Source of the DNA: CAWBYL01 sp963793025
GTDB lineage: Bacteria; Actinomycetota; Acidimicrobiia; Acidimicrobiales; Acidimicrobilacustridaceae
DNA: 64,000 bases
Assembly: GCA_963793025.1 (NCBI GenBank)
Contig: CAWBYL010000003.1
Span: 62,001-126,000 of the forward strand
Reading direction: 5' to 3'
This document shows, piece after piece, positions 1 through 9,315 of this stretch. The translations under genes and the position numbers were made by a program. The notes beneath the pieces were generated by a model. It was not told the DNA's origin. It was given only the letters and a program-made list of their open reading frames with translations, and did not search any database. Numbering within the stretch: the stretch's first letter is position 1; each line of letters starts with the position of its first letter.

Positions 1-1
1 G

Positions 2-1771
2 AGGGCCCGTCGGGCCCTCGACGTCACCGCCGAGAACGCCCCCGAGCTGCTACGAGTGGCCGAGACGCTGATGCCGGTGGTCGACCAACAACGGGCCCGA
101 GCGGTCGAGACCCAGGCGTCCGACCGGGCGGCCGAGGTCGGTGGGAACGCCGCCGTCGCGGGGCCCGACGCGGCCGCGTTGGCCGCCGAGGTCACACGCG
201 TGGCCCGCCGCCAGGTGCTGCTCCTGCTCCAGGACCTCCTGCGTCGGGCGGTCACCCGGGCATCGGGCACCGACCTCATCGCGCTGGCCGACCAGCGCAC
301 CGCGGTGTCCACCCTGCTCGTCTCGCCCCTCGACGACGCCGCCGCCATCGACGCTGTCGTGTCGGGGGCCTACGAGGTGCTGGTGGTCACCGTCCCCCGG
401 GTCACGGCCCGGGTGGTGGCGTCGGAGGCGCCCAGCCCACCCGCCCGCATCCTGCAGGGGGACCTCGAGGACCTCCGCCTCCTGACCGACGCCGCCACCG
501 CCGACGCGGCCGCGACCCAGGGGGGCGACATCGGCGCCGAGGGACCGCGATGGCGGGCGTTGCGAGCCCTCGACGTGTTGATGACGGCCAGCTCGGGCTC
601 GCTGGCCCCCGACCCGCAGCGGGTCGACCTGGTCCAGCTGAGCGGTAACGCCCCCAACTGCTTCGACGGGCGCAGCACCCCCGACCGCAAGCTCACCGGG
701 GTGCAGCTCGCGCATTTCGGCGCCTTCTACCGGGGCGGCTGGCGAGCCAACGACTGGATGTGGGGTCGCCTCGACGGCGCCATGCGCATCGTCGAGATGC
801 TCGTCGATCCCGACACCCTGCTCGCCACCGGCCAGCCCATCCCCGAACTGGCCGCTGCGTTGGTGGGCATCGCCTCGGGCCCGGCGCCGGGGGTCGACCA
901 CGACTGGCTCGTCGCCCAGCCGGCCATGGCCGAGGCGACCAGCCGCATCGAGGAGATGCTCACGGCGGCCGCCGATCCCGACAACCCGGACCGGGGGGCC
1001 GCCGTGGTCCACGCCCGCCGCCAGCTGGCCCGCATGGTCGGGGCGCGGGTGCAGCTGCAGATCCTCCGGGAGGAGCTGCTCCACGTCCGCACCCTCGTGG
1101 CCGCCGATCGGGCCGACGGAGCGGCCATCACCTACGAGGACGGCCTGTTCCTCGAGGCGGCCCGCCAGCTCGACCAGAACGCGCCACCCGAGCAGGTGGT
1201 GGAAGCGTTCCGCAGCTGCCTCGTCGGCCAGGACCGCCTGACGGGCGAGGTCGGGTCCGACCGGATGACCGCCCTGAGCACCCAGGCCCTGGCCGTGGGC
1301 ACGGGGGCGGTGGACACGGTGGCCGCACCCCACGCCGTCGCCGCGCCCGTGCGCCCGGTGCTGGGCACGGTGCGCTGGACGTTCCGAGTGGCCAACGCCC
1401 TCAGCTCCGGCGGCTTCCGCGGTTCCCAGCTGATCCAGGTGGCGCTGCCCACGATGGCCGTTCTGGTCGCCACGGTGATGGCCCTGGCGGTGGCCGAGGA
1501 CCGCAGCGGCGTGCTCCAGGTCGTGCTCGGCGTCGCCCTGGCCGGACTGGCCGTGGTGGCGGTGATCGCCAGCGCCGGCCGGGTCACCACGGTGGTGGGC
1601 GCCGTCGCCGCCACGGTGGTGATGGTGGCCGGGCTCGTCGTCGCCGGGACGTCGTGGAGCGCCGGGCCCTACGTGGGTGCGGTGCTGGCCGTGGTCTCGG
1701 CCGCCGTGCTGGCCGCGCTGATACTGCGCCGATCCGTCAGAGCCGCGGCCCCGAGCCCCCCGCCCCCCTGA
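2..1771 (+). CDS. Patatin-like protein, DUF3376 C-terminal region (5' truncated by window edge)
   Basis: The frame is open from base 2, so this is the C-terminal part of a longer gene that begins outside the window; the GTG at 56 is only an internal candidate. A stretch around 690-780 encodes LTGVQLAHFGAFYRGGWRAN, typical of the DUF3376 region that follows a patatin (lipid acyl hydrolase) domain in actinobacterial proteins. The catalytic patatin domain itself is not in view. The last 130 residues form about four hydrophobic segments ending in a short Arg/Pro tail, so the protein is probably membrane-anchored. A strong hairpin follows the stop. Family assignment is from memory of the motif; the lipid substrate is unknown. 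Confidence 0.75.
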   Translation, partial: RARRALDVTAENAPELLRVAETLMPVVDQQRARAVETQASDRAAEVGGNAAVAGPDAAALAAEVTRVARRQVLLLLQDLLRRAVTRASGTDLIALADQRTAVSTLLVSPLDDAAAIDAVVSGAYEVLVVTVPRVTARVVASEAPSPPARILQGDLEDLRLLTDAATADAAATQGGDIGAEGPRWRALRALDVLMTASSGSLAPDPQRVDLVQLSGNAPNCFDGRSTPDRKLTGVQLAHFGAFYRGGWRANDWMWGRLDGAMRIVEMLVDPDTLLATGQPIPELAAALVGIASGPAPGVDHDWLVAQPAMAEATSRIEEMLTAAADPDNPDRGAAVVHARRQLARMVGARVQLQILREELLHVRTLVAADRADGAAITYEDGLFLEAARQLDQNAPPEQVVEAFRSCLVGQDRLTGEVGSDRMTALSTQALAVGTGAVDTVAAPHAVAAPVRPVLGTVRWTFRVANALSSGGFRGSQLIQVALPTMAVLVATVMALAVAEDRSGVLQVVLGVALAGLAVVAVIASAGRVTTVVGAVAATVVMVAGLVVAGTSWSAGPYVGAVLAVVSAAVLAALILRRSVRAAAPSPPPP

Positions 1772-1790
1772 CCCCACCGCCCCACCCTTC

Positions 1791-1839
1791 CAAGCTGGCT
1801 CCGTTCGTAACGGATTCCGTTACGGACGGAGCCAGCTTG
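1791..1839. terminator. 22-bp-stem hairpin, bidirectional terminator between convergent genes
   Basis: The arms 1791-1812 (CAAGCTGGCTCC...) and 1818-1839 pair over 22 positions, one of them a G-U wobble, around a 5-nt loop. It lies between the ends of the convergent patatin-like and amidotransferase genes. There is no U-tract. It is much less GC-rich than its surroundings. Confidence 0.75.
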
Positions 1840-1859
1840 ACGGGCGGGTGGGGGTTCGG

Positions 1860-2576
1860 TCAGGCGATGCGGACGCCGAGGAGGTCGAGCACCGACGTGG
1901 CCGCGTCCTCGGAGGACGCCGGGTTCTGGCCGGTCACGAGGTTGCCGTCCACCTCCACGTGGGGAGCCCAGGCGTCACCGGACGTGAAGGTCGCACCGGT
2001 CTGGCGGAGACGGTCCTCGAGGAGCCATGGCGCCTGCTCGGCCAGGCCGGCCTGGTTCTCCTCTTCGTCGGTGAACGCGGTCATCCGGCGGCCGGCGAAC
2101 AACGGGCCGCCGTCGGCCGCCTTGGCGGCGAGGAAGCTGGCCGGGCCGTGGCAGACGGAGGCGACGATCTTGGACTCGTCGCCGAGCATGGTGGCGAGCA
2201 ACTCACCCATGGGCTTGCTCACGGCCAGGTCCTCCATGGGACCGTGGCCGCCGGGCACGAACACGGCATCGAAGTCGGCGGCCTCGACGTACTCGAGCAC
2301 GGCCGTGTTCTGCAGGGTCTCGCTCAGGTCGTCGAGCTGGCGGCGCAGCTCGGCCACCTTCTCCTCGTCGCCCCCGTTCATCTCCACCGAGAGGCTGTTG
2401 TCATCGGCGACGGGGGTGACGCCGCCCGGCGTGGCCACGGTGATGTCCAACCCGGCCTCGGCGAAGATCCGGTAGGGGGCGAGGAACTCCTCGGCCCAGA
2501 AGCCGGTGGGGTGGTCGGACCCGTCCTTGAGCGTCCAACTGCGGGCACCGGTCAGGACGATGAGCATCTTGGTCAT
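1860..2576 (-). CDS. Type 1 glutamine amidotransferase-like protein (DJ-1/PfpI, Hsp31-like)
   Basis: The 238-aa protein has the DJ-1/PfpI fold signatures: a Glu in GFWAEEF (about residue 30), an oxyanion-type VPGGHG, and the nucleophile elbow Cys in SVCHGPAS. Members act as glyoxalases, deglycase-like chaperones or proteases; the length and the TPGG motif fit the Hsp31-like group. The start at 2576 (MTKMLIV) is chosen because GGAGGAGAA lies 4-7 nt upstream; a longer form would begin five codons earlier without such a site. It diverges from the monooxygenase gene, and a dyad (about 2594-2626) lies in the shared upstream region. The substrate cannot be told from sequence. Confidence 0.85.
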   Translation of the reverse strand: MTKMLIVLTGARSWTLKDGSDHPTGFWAEEFLAPYRIFAEAGLDITVATPGGVTPVADDNSLSVEMNGGDEEKVAELRRQLDDLSETLQNTAVLEYVEAADFDAVFVPGGHGPMEDLAVSKPMGELLATMLGDESKIVASVCHGPASFLAAKAADGGPLFAGRRMTAFTDEEENQAGLAEQAPWLLEDRLRQTGATFTSGDAWAPHVEVDGNLVTGQNPASSEDAATSVLDLLGVRIA

Positions 2577-2722
2577 GGGATTCTCCTCCACTCGAACGGC
2601 TCGTCCCTACCCACGAGCGGCCGTTCCGGACCGGCCCAGCCGAGATCGGTCCGCCGGCAAACCAGGGCTGACCGCCGGCCGATCCCGGCCGACGTGGCCT
2701 GAAGGCGCCCGAGCGCGGCAGG

Positions 2723-4214
2723 ATGGCGCCCATGGGGAACAACGACAACGGGGGCGCGGCGCCGGCGAACGACGAACGTCGCATCGTCATCATCGGCGCC
2801 GGGCCGGGGGGCATCAGCTCGGGCTACTACCTGCGCCAGGCGGGCTACACGAACTTCACCATCTTCGAGCGGGCCGGCGAGGTGGGGGGCACCTGGCAGC
2901 GCAACCGCTACCCGGGCCTGGCGTGTGACGTGTGGAGCCACGTCTACTCGTTCACCTTCGCCCTCAACCCGGCGTGGACCCGTTCCTACGCGGCCCAGCC
3001 CGAGATCCTCGAGTACATGCGCAAGACGGTCACCGATCTCGACCTGTGGCCCCACATCCGCCTCAACACCGGCATCGCGTCGGCCGCGTGGGACGACGCC
3101 ACCGGCACCTGGGTGGTCACCACCGACTCGGGTGAGGAGGTGGTGGCCGATGTGGTCATCAGCGGCCAAGGCATGTTCGGTGAGCTGAAGTACCCGACCA
3201 TCGAGGGCCGTGACAGCTTCGAGGGCGTGGCCATGCACACCGGCGCGTGGGACGAGTCGGTCGAGCTCGAGGGCAAGCGGGTGGCCGTGATCGGCAGCGC
3301 CGCCAGTGCCGTGCAGTCCATCCCCGAGATCGCCAAGGTGGCCGGCCAGCTGACCGTGTTCCAGCGTTCGGCCAACTGGGTGCTGCCCAAGGAGGACGTG
3401 GAGCACACGCCCGAGCAGCTCGACGAGTTCCACGCCGACCCCGATGCCCTGCAGGACTACCACAACGGGATCATGGCCTTTGTCGGGCCGAGCACCCCGT
3501 TCTCCAACCCCACGATCAACGGTGCCGCCGAGTGGGTCGCGGCAGTGGCCATCGAGCAGGTCGAGGACCCCGAGGTGCGCGCCGCGCTCGACGCCCACCA
3601 CCCCGTGGGGCTGCATGCGCCCGCTGTTCTCGAACCACTACTACCCGACCTTCAACCGGCCCAACGTGGAGCTGGTGACCGACCCGATCGAGCGCATCAC
3701 CCCGACCGGCATCGTCACCGCCGACGGCACCGAGCGCGAGCTCGACGTGATCGTCTTCGCCACGGGCTACGAGGTCACCAAGTTCGCGTCGCGCATCCCG
3801 ATCACCGGCCGCGACGGCCTGTCCCTCGATACGGCGTGGGCCGACGGCGCCCAGGCCCACCTGGGCATCACCACCTCGGGGTTCCCGAACCTGTTCATGC
3901 TCTACGGCCCCAACACGAACCAGGGTTCTCTCATCCCCATGATCGAGTGGGAGGCGCACTACGCGGTCAAGACGATCAAAGCCATGGACGCCGCCGGCAT
4001 CGACTGGGTCGACGTCAAGCGAGAGGTCATGGACGCCTACAACGACGAGCTCCAAACGGCCATCGACGGCGTCGACGTCTGGAAGGCCGGCTGCAGCCAC
4101 TACTACCTGAGCGAGTCGGGCCGCATGGTCACCCAGTACCCGTGGTCGATGTTCGACTTCCGCGAAGCGGTCTCGGAGCCGAGGCTCGAAGACTTCGAGG
4201 TCGGTACCCGGTAG
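2723..4214 (+). CDS. Flavin-containing (Baeyer-Villiger type) monooxygenase, frameshifted
   Basis: The N-terminal half has the FAD-binding GAGPGG (about residue 27), the Baeyer-Villiger fingerprint FEGVAMHTGAWD (FxGxxxHxxxWD) and an NADP-site GSAASA. The C-terminal half, one frame over, has RPLFSNHYYP, FATGYEV and YGPNTNQGS, as expected for the same family. The break is at the C run 3601-3604; removing one C restores AHHPWGCMRPLF and a protein of about 496 aa, the normal family length. It is followed 82 bp downstream by a P450, suggesting a shared oxidative pathway for a hydrophobic ketone or steroid-like substrate (inference). The frameshift is either a pseudogene lesion or a sequence error; the latter seems likelier because both halves are intact. 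Confidence 0.85.
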
Positions 4215-4296
4215 TCGCGGCTCGCGCCTCGTCCCCAGGGCGCCGTCGAACCGAGCTGGCTACGCTCGCCGCAGCGCCTGGGAGTGGGGGAATGCC

Positions 4297-5508
4297 ATGG
4301 TCGCGAAGCCCAGTTCCACCTTCGACGGTCTGGATCCCGTCGACGTCGACTTCGCCTTGGACCCGATGGCCGGGCCGGTTCTGCACGATCGACTCCGCCG
4401 GCTCCGCCAACAGCACGGGCCGGTGGCGCCGATCACGTTCTACGGCATGCCGGCCTTCGCCATCCTGAGCTACGACGCACTGCGGGCCTTCTTCGCCGCC
4501 CAGGAGGAGTTCCCCGGTGGTGAGGTGTACCGCCACCAGGTCGAGGCCTCGGTGGGGCGGACGTTCATCAGCATGGACGGAACCGACCACGACACCTACC
4601 GGCAGCTGGTGACGCCGGCGTTCCGGTCCCGCGCCGCCACCCGGTTCGTGGATCGGGAGCTCACGCCGCTCGCCCACGAGCTGCTCGACGAGCTGGCCGA
4701 GCGGGGCGGCGGCGACCTCGTCGCTGACTTCACCGATCGGCTCCCGTTCTGGGCCATCAGCCGCAAGCTCGGCTTGCCCGACGGCCACGAGGATCGCCAG
4801 CGGGGCTGGGCCCACGCCCTGCTCTCCCAGCCCTCGGACCCCGACGGGGCCGACGTGGCCGCCGCCGAGCTCACCGAGGTGATCGGCCCCGTCGTGGCCG
4901 AGCGGCGTCGCCACCCCGGCGACGACGTCATCTCCCAGCTCGTCACCGGCGAGTACCACGGGGTGCGGCTCACCGACGAGGAGGTGCAGAGCCACGTACG
5001 GCTCCTCTTCGCCGTCGGTGCCACCACCACCGCTGACGCCCTCAGCAACCTGCTCTGGACACTGCTGCACCGGCCGGCCGAGCTGGACCGGGTCACCGCC
5101 GACGCCGAGCTGCGGCCGGCGGCGGTGCGGGAGCTGTTGCGATGGGAGCCACCGGTGCCGATGCTGCCGCGGATGGCGCTGCACGGCGGCACCGTGGCCG
5201 GCGTCGAGCTCCCGCCCGGCGCCATGGTCCTCGGTGGTATCGCCGCCGCCAACCGCGACCCGGAGCGCTTCGACGAGCCCGACGCGTTCGACCTCGACCG
5301 GCCCGACGGCGATGTGCTCACGTTCGGTTTCGGCACCAAGTTCTGTCCGGGGTCCCACCTCGCCCGCCGCCAGATGCTCGCCGCCCTCGACGTGGTGCTC
5401 GACCGTCTCCCCGGCCTCCGGCTCGCCGAGGACGATCCCGGCGCCGAGCCGCAGGGCACCAACCTGCGCTCGGTGCCCACGCTGTGCTGCACCTGGACCC
5501 ACGCCTGA
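4297..5508 (+). CDS. Cytochrome P450
   Basis: The 403-aa soluble bacterial P450 has all landmark motifs: the oxygen-binding I-helix AVGATTTAD (about 240), the ExxR of the K helix (RELLRWEPP, about 277), and the heme loop FGFGTKFCPGSHLAR with the ligand Cys at residue 350. It needs a ferredoxin and reductase, neither of which is adjacent. The start is supported by GGGGGAA a few bases ahead of the ATG. It lies 82 bp downstream of, and codirectional with, the Baeyer-Villiger monooxygenase gene. The substrate is unknown. Confidence 0.95.
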   Translation: MVAKPSSTFDGLDPVDVDFALDPMAGPVLHDRLRRLRQQHGPVAPITFYGMPAFAILSYDALRAFFAAQEEFPGGEVYRHQVEASVGRTFISMDGTDHDTYRQLVTPAFRSRAATRFVDRELTPLAHELLDELAERGGGDLVADFTDRLPFWAISRKLGLPDGHEDRQRGWAHALLSQPSDPDGADVAAAELTEVIGPVVAERRRHPGDDVISQLVTGEYHGVRLTDEEVQSHVRLLFAVGATTTADALSNLLWTLLHRPAELDRVTADAELRPAAVRELLRWEPPVPMLPRMALHGGTVAGVELPPGAMVLGGIAAANRDPERFDEPDAFDLDRPDGDVLTFGFGTKFCPGSHLARRQMLAALDVVLDRLPGLRLAEDDPGAEPQGTNLRSVPTLCCTWTHA

Positions 5509-5547
5509 GGGGCCGCAGGACGACGGTCGAACGGACGCGACGCGGGC

Positions 5548-6690
5548 TCAGTGCTCGATGCGTTGGTTCTCGACCACCAAGGTCACCAGCAGGACGATGT
5601 CGACCACGATCAGGATGACGATGCCGTTCAACGAGCCGGCGGCCAGGAGGACCACCGCCAGCACCGCCATGGCGAAGAGCCGTTCGATCGGCACCGCCCG
5701 GAACGCCCGCCAGACGCTGAGGGCCACGCCGAGGACGCCGAGCGCGAGCCCGCCGAGCAACATGACCCGGAAGGGCAGGTGCACATGGTCGGTCGGGTGC
5801 AGGGCGATCTCCTCGAGGGCGGCGGCCGCCAGCACCACACCGGCGACGATGGGGGCGTGGGCCCATGTGTAGACGTCGCGGACGTAGCGACCGCGTGCCA
5901 TCGAACCCTCGATCGACTCGGCCCGATGCTCGAGGGCGGGCGACGGCCGGTCGAAGTAGCCCCACCAGAGCAGCCCGGCGAAGACCCCCGCCGCCACCAG
6001 CACGGCCACGGTGCTGCCCGGGACGCCACCCTCGACCTCGAGGGAGCTCACCACGGGCAGGCCCAGCGCGACGATCACCTCTCCGAGAGCGACGATCACG
6101 ATGAGGCCGTGCCGTTCGGCGAAGTGGCCGGTGCGGATGATCCACTCGCCCCTGCCGGCGGCCACCATCGCCCCGAGGGTGATGAGCACGGCCACGATCC
6201 ACAACACGGTGCGGGCGGAGCCGTCGACGAAGGCGCCGGTGAGGATGACGGCGAGGGCGACCAGGTTCGGCGTCGCCCACCGGAACGCTGCGGCGAACTC
6301 CTCGGTGTCCCGGTCGATGCCGAGGATCATCGTGCCCAGACCGATCAGCATGATGACACCAAGGGAGACGGCGAACACCGGGCCGCCCGGACCGAACACC
6401 GTCGAGACCGATGCGGCCATGGGGATGCTGGCCACTGTGGCGACGAGGAACAGGATGCGCACGGTGCGCCCGTTGCCGGAGACGGCGTTGGCCGACCAGG
6501 TGAACTGCTGCCACGGCAACCACAGCAGCAGGAAGATGAGCGTGACCCGGCCCACGCCCTTCCAGTCGGGCTCGGCGATCAGGCGACCGACGAGCTGAGA
6601 GAAGGCGAACACGTAGGCCAGGTCGAAGAAGAGCTCGACCGGGTCGGCGGTGAAGTCCTCGGTCCGCTCCGGGACCTCGATGCCTCGCAT
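5548..6690 (-). CDS. LtrA family (low temperature requirement A) membrane protein
   Basis: The N-terminus TADPVELFFDLAYVFAFSQL is the hallmark of the LtrA family, and the rest is about ten hydrophobic segments, so this is a polytopic inner-membrane protein of 380 aa. The biochemical function of the family is not established; the name comes from a Listeria cold-growth mutant. I place the start at 6690 (MRGIEVPERTEDF); an in-frame ATG at 6714 is an alternative, and neither has a strong ribosome-binding site. It diverges from the GH65 gene, with about 140 bp between starts. Confidence 0.85.
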   Translation of the reverse strand: MRGIEVPERTEDFTADPVELFFDLAYVFAFSQLVGRLIAEPDWKGVGRVTLIFLLLWLPWQQFTWSANAVSGNGRTVRILFLVATVASIPMAASVSTVFGPGGPVFAVSLGVIMLIGLGTMILGIDRDTEEFAAAFRWATPNLVALAVILTGAFVDGSARTVLWIVAVLITLGAMVAAGRGEWIIRTGHFAERHGLIVIVALGEVIVALGLPVVSSLEVEGGVPGSTVAVLVAAGVFAGLLWWGYFDRPSPALEHRAESIEGSMARGRYVRDVYTWAHAPIVAGVVLAAAALEEIALHPTDHVHLPFRVMLLGGLALGVLGVALSVWRAFRAVPIERLFAMAVLAVVLLAAGSLNGIVILIVVDIVLLVTLVVENQRIEH

Positions 6691-6833
6691 CGTCGAAATC
6701 CTAGGAGCCCTCATCGCCAGGACGCGGCGTCGGGACGAAGCTCGAGCTGGCCTCGTCGATCCGGGCGGCCCAAAATGCGGGAGTGAGGGCGGCCAACCGG
6801 GTCCCGCCCCGGGGGGGGGTTCACGTACTGGCA

Positions 6834-9227
6834 ATGAGTGACTGGCGACTGGTCTACGGGGCCTTCGACTCTGAGGAAGAAGGGCTGCGCGAGGCGTTGT
6901 GCACCCTGGCCAACGGCTACCTGGCGACCCGTGGCGCCATGCCGGAGTCGAGCGCCGACGGTGTCCACTACCCCGGGACCTACCTCGCCGGGGTGTTCAA
7001 CCGGCTGAACACCCGGGTGGACGGGCAGGAGGTCACCAACGAGAGCATCGTGAACGCTCCGAACTGGCTGCCGCTGGCCGTCCGCGGCCCGGCCGGCTGG
7101 TTCGACGACCGAGCGGCCCGGGTGGTCGAGCACCACGTGGAGCTGGACCCACGACGGGCGGTGCTGACCCGGCGCACCGTCTTCGAGGACCCGGACGGCC
7201 GGCGCCTGGCCCTGTCGCAGCGCCGGTTCGTGAGCCTGAGCGACCCGCATCTGGCCGCCCTCGAGTCCACGATCGTGGCCGAGAACTGGGACGGTCCGGT
7301 GGTCGTTCGCAGCGCCATCGACGGGAGCGTTCGCAACGAGGGCGTCACCCGGTACGCCGGCCTGGACAGCGTCCACCTCCGGGTGCTCGACGCGTTTCAG
7401 CACTCGGACGACGTGATCGAGCTGGTGGCCGAGACGACCCAGTCGCGCATCCGCATCGCGGTGGCGGCGCGCACGACGCTGAACCTGGGCGGAGACCGCC
7501 TGGATGTCCGACCGACGATCGACGTCGCTGACGGCGTCGTCGCCCAGGAGTTCCACCTGGACCTCGTAGCCGGAGAGGCCCTGACCGTGGAGAAGGTGGC
7601 CGCCATCTTCCATTCCGGCGACACCGCCATCAGCGAGCCCGCCGAACAGGCGGGCGAGTGGGCGTCGACCATCGCCGGCGACTTCGAGGAGCTGATCGCC
7701 CGCCACCAGGTCAGCTGGCAGCAGGTGTGGGAGTTCAACGACATCCACCTCGACGTCGACCACGACATCTCCCCCAAGGTCCACCTGCACCTGTTCCACC
7801 TGCTCCAGACCCTGTCGAACAACACCGTCGGTCTCGACGTCGGCGTGCCCGCCCGGGGCCTGCACGGCGAGGCCTACCGGGGGCACATCTTCTGGGACGA
7901 GCTCTTCGTCTTCCCGTTCCTGACGGTGCGGTTCCCTCAGGTGACCCGCTCGCTGCTGCTCTACCGGTACCGGCGACTGGACGCGGCGCGCCGCTCGGCC
8001 GCCGCCCGCGGCTTCGCCGGCGCCATGTTCCCCTGGCAGAGCGCGAGCAGCGGTGGGGAGGAGACCCAGCAGCTCCACCTCAACCCCGATTCCGGTCGCT
8101 GGCTGCCCGACGCCTCGCACCGGCAACGCCACGTGAACGCCGCGGTGGCGCTGAACGTCTGGCAGTACGTCCAGGCGACCGGCGACCTGGACTTCCTCCG
8201 CTTCCACGGCGCCGAGATGCTCCTCGAGATCGCCCGGTTCTGGGCCAGTGCCTCCACCTACGACCGGGCCCTCGACCGCTACGAGATCCTGGGCGTCGTC
8301 GGTCCCGACGAGTACCACGAGGGCTACCCCGACCCGGGCCGCCCGGGGATCGACAACAACTCCTACACGAACGTCATGGCCGTGTGGTGCCTGTGCCGGG
8401 CGCTGGACGTGCTCGAACAGTCGTCACCCGAGATCGTCCGGGACCTGCGCGAGCGCCTCTCGCTGTCGACGGCGGAGACCGAGCACTGGGACGAGATCAG
8501 TCGGAAGATGAAGGTCTGCTTCCACGACGGGGTCATCAGCCAGTTCGAGGGGTACGAGGCCCTGGAGGAACTCGACTGGGCCGACTACCGGCGCCGCTAC
8601 CCGGATCTGCGGCGCCTCGACCGGATCCTCGAGGCCGAGGGCGACACCCCCAACCGCTACAAGCTCGCCAAGCAGGCCGACGCCACCATGCTCTTCTTCG
8701 TGCTGTCGGCCACCGAGCTGGCCGCCATCCTCGAGAGGCTCGGCTACCCCTACGAGCCCGATCTGATCCCCCGGACGATCGCCTACTACGACGAGCGGAC
8801 GTCGCACGGTTCCACTCTCAGCCAGGTGGTGGACGCCTGGGTCCACGCTCGTCTCGACCGGGAGGAGTCCTGGAAGATCTTCCTCCACGTGCTCGACCTC
8901 GACCTGCACGATGCGCCCCGGGGCACGACGCGCGAAGGCATCCACCTCGGCGCCATGGTGGGATCGCTCGACCTGCTCCAACGGGCCTACGCAGGAGTGG
9001 AGACGCGCGACGAGGTGCTGCGCCTGCACCCGCGCATCCCCCGCGAGCTCGGCTCACTCGCCTTCCGGATCCGCTACCGACGCCACATCGTCGACATCGA
9101 GGTCACCACGGAGCGGGCCACGGTGCGGATCGGCCTCAGCGACGAAGCGCCTCTCGAGATCGAGATCGAGGGTACCTGCCACACCGTCGAGCCGGGCCAC
9201 GTGCTCGAGGTGTCGCTGTCGGACTGA
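6834..9227 (+). CDS. Glycoside hydrolase family 65 protein (maltose/trehalose/kojibiose-type phosphorylase)
   Basis: This 797-aa protein has the GH65 plan: an N-terminal beta-sandwich (LVYGAFDSEEEG, LANGYLATRG), then an (alpha/alpha)6 barrel with FWDELFVFPFL, the catalytic acid Glu493 in GPDEYHE, KQADATML and YYDERTSHGSTL, and a small beta C-terminal domain. Members phosphorolyse alpha-linked disaccharides to beta-glucose-1-phosphate plus a sugar; which disaccharide cannot be read here. The usual beta-phosphoglucomutase partner is not adjacent. The ATG at 6834 (MSDWRLVYG) is the family-typical start; the upstream in-frame ATG at 6783 would add an unlikely Pro/Gly leader. Confidence 0.92.
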   Translation: MSDWRLVYGAFDSEEEGLREALCTLANGYLATRGAMPESSADGVHYPGTYLAGVFNRLNTRVDGQEVTNESIVNAPNWLPLAVRGPAGWFDDRAARVVEHHVELDPRRAVLTRRTVFEDPDGRRLALSQRRFVSLSDPHLAALESTIVAENWDGPVVVRSAIDGSVRNEGVTRYAGLDSVHLRVLDAFQHSDDVIELVAETTQSRIRIAVAARTTLNLGGDRLDVRPTIDVADGVVAQEFHLDLVAGEALTVEKVAAIFHSGDTAISEPAEQAGEWASTIAGDFEELIARHQVSWQQVWEFNDIHLDVDHDISPKVHLHLFHLLQTLSNNTVGLDVGVPARGLHGEAYRGHIFWDELFVFPFLTVRFPQVTRSLLLYRYRRLDAARRSAAARGFAGAMFPWQSASSGGEETQQLHLNPDSGRWLPDASHRQRHVNAAVALNVWQYVQATGDLDFLRFHGAEMLLEIARFWASASTYDRALDRYEILGVVGPDEYHEGYPDPGRPGIDNNSYTNVMAVWCLCRALDVLEQSSPEIVRDLRERLSLSTAETEHWDEISRKMKVCFHDGVISQFEGYEALEELDWADYRRRYPDLRRLDRILEAEGDTPNRYKLAKQADATMLFFVLSATELAAILERLGYPYEPDLIPRTIAYYDERTSHGSTLSQVVDAWVHARLDREESWKIFLHVLDLDLHDAPRGTTREGIHLGAMVGSLDLLQRAYAGVETRDEVLRLHPRIPRELGSLAFRIRYRRHIVDIEVTTERATVRIGLSDEAPLEIEIEGTCHTVEPGHVLEVSLSD

Positions 9228-9315
9228 GCGATCTCGGCGGGTCACCTGCTGTTCGGGGCGGGGGAGACGTGGACGATGTCCCGCCACCAGTGCAGCGCGT
9301 CGGAGCGCCTGGCTG

